A DNA stretch of 64,000 nt, taken from Paenibacillus abyssi (GTDB taxonomy: Bacteria; Bacillota; Bacilli; Paenibacillales; Paenibacillaceae). The notes under the pieces are model-generated. The model worked only from the letters and a program-made list of their open reading frames with translations, did no database searches and was not told the origin of the DNA. Position 1 is the stretch's first letter; each line of letters opens with the position of its first letter. The position numbers and the translations under genes are program-made. Shown here one piece after another: positions 58,584-64,000 of this stretch. The DNA is taken from positions 83,393 through 147,392 of the forward strand of contig NZ_BMGR01000014.1 in assembly GCF_014640295.1 (NCBI RefSeq), written 5' to 3'.

Positions 58584-61500
58584 TTGAGAATTAATAAAAG
58601 GTATGTACACTTGCTGTTATGTATGTTTTTGATCGTAACATCTATTCCTTTATACCCCTCAAGTGCTTCTGGAGCAACTATAACAGTAACGGTTAAGCAG
58701 AGCTTTAACCCTGGATACTACTGGTGTCAACATATAGACGGTACGTGGAGTACTAGTAGCACCATTCAAGGTGCTGTAGTTGCGCCTAACGATGGTGGAG
58801 AGCCCAGAAAAACTTGGGTTAAAACTTCTACTAATATATCTGCTCCTTTGAACGTAAGTTGGGAGGATGCTAATGGTAATACTTACAGTGGCTCTGAGGT
58901 GAAAAATCCGAAACCTAAATCAGTTACTATGCAGGTAGATGCTGACCCTGCATTACAAGGTAATCCTACTATTTCAGGGAATACCGTTTATATAGAAGGG
59001 TATTCTGGTAAAGGAGTACACGGGTACACTGGTGCTATTTGCGGTGGCAACAATAATATGATTTACCCTTTCCCTGTTACGGTTACTTTTGAAGGTACTA
59101 TAGAAGTAACTACCGGAACGCATACAACCAGACATTACACAACAGCAGGTCAATCCTTACAGGCTGTTTTCCCTGATGTAGTTAGAACTATGACAAAAGA
59201 TCAATCTTATTCAACTACACCGCCTGCTAACTCAGAATATACTTACGTAGGGTATAAATTTAGTAAGGATGGAAGCCCTCCCACCGGAGGGAACATTATA
59301 GAAGGAAGCCCTCCGGTAGAGACTTATGATGGTACATATACTCATTATTACTTATATCTGTACTACAAAGCACCCGAAGCATTTGTTAGACATGTAAACG
59401 AAAGTGGACAAAGTTTGTCTAGTATATTTACTGATACTAGAAGAAGTCTAGTAAACGGACAAAACTATTCATTCCCAGCTCCTACTAACGCCAATTATCA
59501 ATATTTAGGGTTTGTCCGTTCAACAACAGGTAGTCCACCTACTGATTTTAGCTCACCTACAAATCGTCTTTACGAATTAACTCCTTACACTGGAAATTTT
59601 AATACGTTATATCTGTATCATGTTTATCGACCTGTAGGGGATGGGGAGATTAAAGTCCGACATATGGTACGGCAGGGGCCAAATGGAAGCTTCACACTAG
59701 CAAATGAAACCTCCGAGGCAGTAAGTACCTTGCCAGCAAGCAGGACGGTAAATCCGGTTGCGTCACACGGTACGCTGCTTGGCCGAAATGTAAATTATTC
59801 TGGTTATACAAATGCTATAGATCAGGGTAATTCTATCACAGTCAATTTGACGACAACGAATAAAACGGGATATGTTTCTTTCTTCTATGAGCAGCCTGTT
59901 TCGTTTACGGTAAACTTTGATGTATTGCCATCGACAATTGAATATAGAGATTCTTTTTCACTTGTACCGAAGGACTTTCATTTAAATGGTTGTACATACA
60001 TTGCGCATAAGTATCAGATTTCACGAAATGGTATTTTTGAAACACCGTGGATATCCGGACAGACGGTAACAACATCATATAGTCATTCGAATTACCCCTG
60101 GAACATTGGCACGGGGCAGCATATGATCACGATCAAGATTAATACCAGCTGCGGACAATCGGAATGGTTGTCTCCTAAGACCTTAACGGTAACTTCTCCG
60201 ACAAATAATAGACCGCCAGAATTTCGGGTTGGTTTTGTCCATCCGAATGAACAAACAAGGCCGGTTCATGAGGTTGTAGAAGGAACCACTATGAATCTGA
60301 TTTATATTACGGATCCGTCAGTACCTACGCCAACCGACCCGGATGGGGATTTACTGACGTTTATGGGTTTTGATACCGTGGGAAGCGATAGCGCTTTTAT
60401 TCAATCTCTCCCCTCTAAGGGAACACTCTATGCCAATGGTTATCATCAGATCACAATGGATACGACCGGTTATCATCATGTGACAGCACAGATGCGGGAC
60501 CAATGGGGATTAACGGCAACCGCTTCGACCTGGATCTTAGTTGTGCCTAGAAATCCCGTTGCTGTTCCGGGCTGTCCGGCAGAGGTGAAATCGGGCAGGC
60601 CGATTCCATTATCAGAATTTACGTCCACGAACAGTTACAGTCCAGTTGGCCGCACAATCGACCACAGCCGGGATGAATGGACAAATCTCCAAACAAATTA
60701 CACCAATGATACCAGTTCGGACATCACAGTTCAGGTTTCATTGCATGTATACGATCGTACGGGCATGAGATCGCTCGATCCAGGTGTTTGTAACATAATC
60801 GTCAAACCGGATCTGCCACCGATCGCTAAGCTGGAAGTACCTCCGGTTGGAATTAGGCATCAAATGATCGACATTCTTAACAAATCGACGAGTCCGGATG
60901 GAGATGCCATCGTTAAAACCCAGTATAAATATAAGTACGATCAGAATAATGACGGCTTTGAAGATGATGAATGGATCGGCATGGTAGGTACTCTGAATCG
61001 GCTTCCGTTCACTCCGACCGAAGTCGGAAAATATCTTTTTTATGTCAAAGTGACCGAAGAATACGGGCAAACTGATGATACCTTAGACGAAGACATTGCC
61101 ATATTAACGCTGGATGTCATTAATAATGCGCCGGAAGTATCCTTTGATATCGAAGGTAACAATCCGCAACCGGATCTTAATCCATCTTCGACTATAAGTG
61201 CTGCGCAAATGTTGAATTGGCCTGTCTACGTCACTAATGAAGGTAGACAAGTCTACAATAAAAACAACCTGTGGCAAGTGCAGAACGGAAGGCTGGTTAG
61301 CGGCGAAGGGAAAAATTTCGGGCAGCAACAAATGTTTCAATATTTTGTGAAGTATCCAACTTATTCGAGATGGAACGCATTTGATATGAGTAATAATGGT
61401 TTTGGTCCGAACCGTTTATCACCTTACCGGGCTGCAACCAATACGCCGCAATTTGCGTTCACTTTAGCTAATCCCAGCGGTAGGCAGCTTGTTTATTATG

Positions 61501-64000
61501 ATTCAAATTACCGATTGTTGAATAACCTAAACTATAGTCAAGCTGCAGCCCCAAAAATGAGATCGACGAAAAATCTGTTCATTTTTGATGAAGCAACCAA
61601 TTCGGGTATGTGGAATAGATCCATGCGTATTTATGGTTTGGATCCAAAGAAGCTATCACCAATAGAATCATATTTTCAAAATGGATCGCTACTATTCCGC
61701 TATAAAAATGGAAGCCCCTTTGTGTTTGACATAGCGGTATCTCAAGCCTTGAGCATTAATTGGGAGTTAGCCGGTCATTATCTTTATGTTCTACGTTATA
61801 CCGGCGAATATGAGCTGATTGTTTATAATACTTTGAATGGCCAACAAGTGCGTCGTCAAGTGTTTCCGCTAGACTTTGGAAAAGGACAGAACAATAGCTA
61901 TTCGTTGTGGGAAATTAGCCATGCGCAGGGCACAGATATTTATTTGCGCAGCGACATTTCAAACAGTAATGAATTTAAACAGGCGGGAAAGGAATCCACT
62001 CGCTGGATTAAATTTACACCTGACTTGAATAAAACGGATCTGCCATCATGGACGATTCCGGTTGCGAGGGATTCGCGAGTTTCTTCAGATGATGTCCAAT
62101 ATATCTCGTCCAGACCTTTATTTACAGATCCCAGCGGGGCGATTTATGCTTATGAAGGCTTTAGACAATCCAGCGGAACGGAACAAACGCCCAGAAGATA
62201 TTATGACTTAAGTGTGGCCAAGTATAATCCGGATTTAACGCTGGCGTGGAGACAGTATTTAACGGGACCGAACGAATTGGGTTATCCGACCAAAGCTTCA
62301 ACTGGCACGTTGTACAATATGTATGATCTGGATCAATTTAACGGACTGGTGATCAATCCATTTACGAATGAAGTACAGGTCCGGACGTACCAGCTGTTTA
62401 ATAAGCCCGGTGAAATCTATCAAAGTGACCGGGAAATCGTATCGGTATATAATACTGCAAATGGTGCGTTAAAATCCCGATTCATGGCCAACGACAACAA
62501 CCAAGGCTTTGATGCACACCGTTTCTCAAAAGATAATGGTTCAACGATTTATTTTGACTTCAATGGGACCAAACATCAGAACCAGAATAGCACCGTCACC
62601 ACAGAAGGGTTTCGCACGACCCAGCCTACCGCTTGTGGACCGACAAACCCTGTATACAACGCTGCAGGAATAAAAGTCGGAGATGTAGTAGGGAATAGCT
62701 CATGTACGTCTAATGTGCAGTTCTTTGGCGAATATTTTGGCGATGGATTTTATGTCTCATTAACGCGCCCTAATAACAGTGATGAAATAAACTATTCTTT
62801 AAAAGCGTCCTATGGATCACCATCTACAGCGCCGCTTGTGAATCGGGCTTTTACCAACGGGCAATTCTTATCGAACACGGACCTGGCAAACGCAGAAGTC
62901 AGTTTTACGTTCTCGGTGGCCGATGTGGATTACGATAAGGATTCACTAGGCTTCTCCTTCCGCATGAGAGATCCGCGTAATCGCTATGCTTTTGAGACGA
63001 ATGGGAGCCAGCTTTCATTGACCAAGTATATTAATGGAGCGAGAACGCAGTTGGCCACAGGAAGTTATCCTTTACAAGATGGCCAATCTTACACCCTTAA
63101 ACTGAAATTTATAGGTAACAGTATTGAGGTATGGCTTAATAATATTCCTGTACTTCAAGCGCAGGATAATACTTATACAACGGGTAAATTCGGTTATTTT
63201 GCGGACAAGTCGTTTGTCACTTTTAGCGCACTTCGCTACAAAGGATTGCAGAATCAAGAGTTTTGGTCCAAGCAGTTTGCCATCTGGAATGAAGGGACTG
63301 CCAAAGCGGATGTAAGATACAGTAATATCCTTTTTACAGATCCGGAGAAAGATCCGATGGCAGGGACTTACCAATGGAATATCCTGCATGCGCCTCGATT
63401 TATTAATAATCAAGGGATATCCAGCTTACACGGGAAGACGTTTAATTCACAGCAACTAACCTTTGATAAAGTGGGTGATTACACAGTACAACTGAGGGCA
63501 AAAGATGATCCGCATCCGAATTTTCATTTCCCAAGTATAGTTTTTGACATGTATCGGAAAACATCAAATGAGTTTAATCAAATGGTTACTGTGCATCGCA
63601 GGCCGATATCCGACTTTACGGTGGCACAAGATGCGAGTGGGAGAGTTCTCTGGACCGATAGCAGCCGTGACCCGGATCGATACGCTAGCGCGACCAATTA
63701 TTCACCATCGGAAAATGGCATCGACTACAGAGCCACAAGAGGGATATTGGAGAAAAGATTTTATTACATCACACCGAGCGGCAACTACGTGGCGCAAAAG
63801 ATCGTTACACCACAGGAGCTTGGTGTGTACGAAGTAGGAATGGCGGTCAAGGACGAGTATGACGCTTGGTCTGATTATACGGTCAGAATGCTAAATGTCG
63901 GAACATTACCGCCAAACAATACTCCACCAGTTCCAGGTTTTACAACCAGTCATGTGAATACCTTTAGAGGGATACCGGTGACAATCGATTCGACAGCATA
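58584..64000 (+). CDS. Giant secreted surface protein, 3' end outside window
   Basis: TTG start at 58584, five nt after GAGAGGAG; 1,805 codons without a stop to the window end. Signal peptide LLLCMFLIVTSIPLYPSSAS. Residues 220-320 have two MucBP-like repeats (TYVGYKFSKDGSPP and QYLGFVRSTTGSPP). Ig/PKD-like repeats begin near 540, 750 and 845 (NNRPPEFRVG, NNAPEVSFDI) and again at 1,778. Residues 1,440-1,550 resemble a LamG-type domain (SIEVWLNNIPVLQAQD). Follows the SLH gene closely; probably an adhesin or cell-wall fibre, perhaps linked to the pilus cluster. Confidence 0.8.
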   Translation, partial: MRINKRYVHLLLCMFLIVTSIPLYPSSASGATITVTVKQSFNPGYYWCQHIDGTWSTSSTIQGAVVAPNDGGEPRKTWVKTSTNISAPLNVSWEDANGNTYSGSEVKNPKPKSVTMQVDADPALQGNPTISGNTVYIEGYSGKGVHGYTGAICGGNNNMIYPFPVTVTFEGTIEVTTGTHTTRHYTTAGQSLQAVFPDVVRTMTKDQSYSTTPPANSEYTYVGYKFSKDGSPPTGGNIIEGSPPVETYDGTYTHYYLYLYYKAPEAFVRHVNESGQSLSSIFTDTRRSLVNGQNYSFPAPTNANYQYLGFVRSTTGSPPTDFSSPTNRLYELTPYTGNFNTLYLYHVYRPVGDGEIKVRHMVRQGPNGSFTLANETSEAVSTLPASRTVNPVASHGTLLGRNVNYSGYTNAIDQGNSITVNLTTTNKTGYVSFFYEQPVSFTVNFDVLPSTIEYRDSFSLVPKDFHLNGCTYIAHKYQISRNGIFETPWISGQTVTTSYSHSNYPWNIGTGQHMITIKINTSCGQSEWLSPKTLTVTSPTNNRPPEFRVGFVHPNEQTRPVHEVVEGTTMNLIYITDPSVPTPTDPDGDLLTFMGFDTVGSDSAFIQSLPSKGTLYANGYHQITMDTTGYHHVTAQMRDQWGLTATASTWILVVPRNPVAVPGCPAEVKSGRPIPLSEFTSTNSYSPVGRTIDHSRDEWTNLQTNYTNDTSSDITVQVSLHVYDRTGMRSLDPGVCNIIVKPDLPPIAKLEVPPVGIRHQMIDILNKSTSPDGDAIVKTQYKYKYDQNNDGFEDDEWIGMVGTLNRLPFTPTEVGKYLFYVKVTEEYGQTDDTLDEDIAILTLDVINNAPEVSFDIEGNNPQPDLNPSSTISAAQMLNWPVYVTNEGRQVYNKNNLWQVQNGRLVSGEGKNFGQQQMFQYFVKYPTYSRWNAFDMSNNGFGPNRLSPYRAATNTPQFAFTLANPSGRQLVYYDSNYRLLNNLNYSQAAAPKMRSTKNLFIFDEATNSGMWNRSMRIYGLDPKKLSPIESYFQNGSLLFRYKNGSPFVFDIAVSQALSINWELAGHYLYVLRYTGEYELIVYNTLNGQQVRRQVFPLDFGKGQNNSYSLWEISHAQGTDIYLRSDISNSNEFKQAGKESTRWIKFTPDLNKTDLPSWTIPVARDSRVSSDDVQYISSRPLFTDPSGAIYAYEGFRQSSGTEQTPRRYYDLSVAKYNPDLTLAWRQYLTGPNELGYPTKASTGTLYNMYDLDQFNGLVINPFTNEVQVRTYQLFNKPGEIYQSDREIVSVYNTANGALKSRFMANDNNQGFDAHRFSKDNGSTIYFDFNGTKHQNQNSTVTTEGFRTTQPTACGPTNPVYNAAGIKVGDVVGNSSCTSNVQFFGEYFGDGFYVSLTRPNNSDEINYSLKASYGSPSTAPLVNRAFTNGQFLSNTDLANAEVSFTFSVADVDYDKDSLGFSFRMRDPRNRYAFETNGSQLSLTKYINGARTQLATGSYPLQDGQSYTLKLKFIGNSIEVWLNNIPVLQAQDNTYTTGKFGYFADKSFVTFSALRYKGLQNQEFWSKQFAIWNEGTAKADVRYSNILFTDPEKDPMAGTYQWNILHAPRFINNQGISSLHGKTFNSQQLTFDKVGDYTVQLRAKDDPHPNFHFPSIVFDMYRKTSNEFNQMVTVHRRPISDFTVAQDASGRVLWTDSSRDPDRYASATNYSPSENGIDYRATRGILEKRFYYITPSGNYVAQKIVTPQELGVYEVGMAVKDEYDAWSDYTVRMLNVGTLPPNNTPPVPGFTTSHVNTFRGIPVTIDSTA

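Overview
The window looks like part of a large plasmid from a Paenibacillus-like Firmicute. SLH-domain and copper-amine-oxidase-N-type surface proteins, GGAGG ribosome binding sites, frequent GTG/TTG starts and an SSB ending in DDLPF point to the host. A tubulin-type (TubZ/TubR) partition locus, an iteron array beside a replication initiator and a VirD4/TraG-like coupling protein point to a plasmid. No tRNA, rRNA, transposase, integrase or CRISPR array was recognised. The host assignment is an inference from protein families.

Layout. Bases 1-741 (+) hold the 3' part of a DndC-like gene. From 809 to about 39,900 almost every gene is on the minus strand, in operons. Operon A (4850-809) carries a JAMM protease, an E2-like protein and a possible ubiquitin-like protein. 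Operon B (8756-5115) carries a PP-loop/PAPS-reductase-like enzyme and a C5-cytosine methyltransferase with a frameshift. Operon C (10489-9037) holds small zinc-ribbon and unknown proteins. Operon D (18193-12416) holds primase, SSB, a Cas4/RecB-like nuclease, a HAD phosphatase and a TGT-like transglycosylase. The replication region (18.4-22.5 kb) has two candidate origins, two candidate replication proteins and a structured small RNA. Operon E (30550-22637) carries a NYN nuclease, Rad52, a MoxR/VWA pair and a DUF3990-like protein. Further on are a replication-relaxation-like protein, an S1-domain protein, the coupling protein (33.5-36.5 kb) and a second replication-relaxation protein. The tubRZ locus with its repeats lies at 40.5-42.7 kb.

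From 44.3 kb genes are on the plus strand. A Tad-type pilus operon (45.6-55.8 kb) has a regulator, two CpaE-like ATPases, a diguanylate cyclase, CpaB, CpaF/TadA, TadB, TadC, five tandem tiny pilin-like genes and two pseudopilin-like genes. It is followed by surface proteins and a giant exported protein that runs off the window.

The most unusual signal is regulatory. Operons A-E each start with the same module: an extended -10 promoter, a U-rich stretch, an RNA hairpin with a conserved GCCANGCGGC tip on a stem whose sequence varies but pairing is kept, and then a strong intrinsic terminator just before the first ribosome binding site. Further terminators sit between genes inside these operons. 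This is the architecture expected of put-like processive antitermination. A second leader family (promoter, about 32 nt, GGAAGCACC-type terminator) precedes the replication initiator, the S1-protein operon, the coupling protein and one plus-strand locus. A third element is a plus-strand RNA of about 220 nt in the replication region in which four hairpins share a UUGACG loop.
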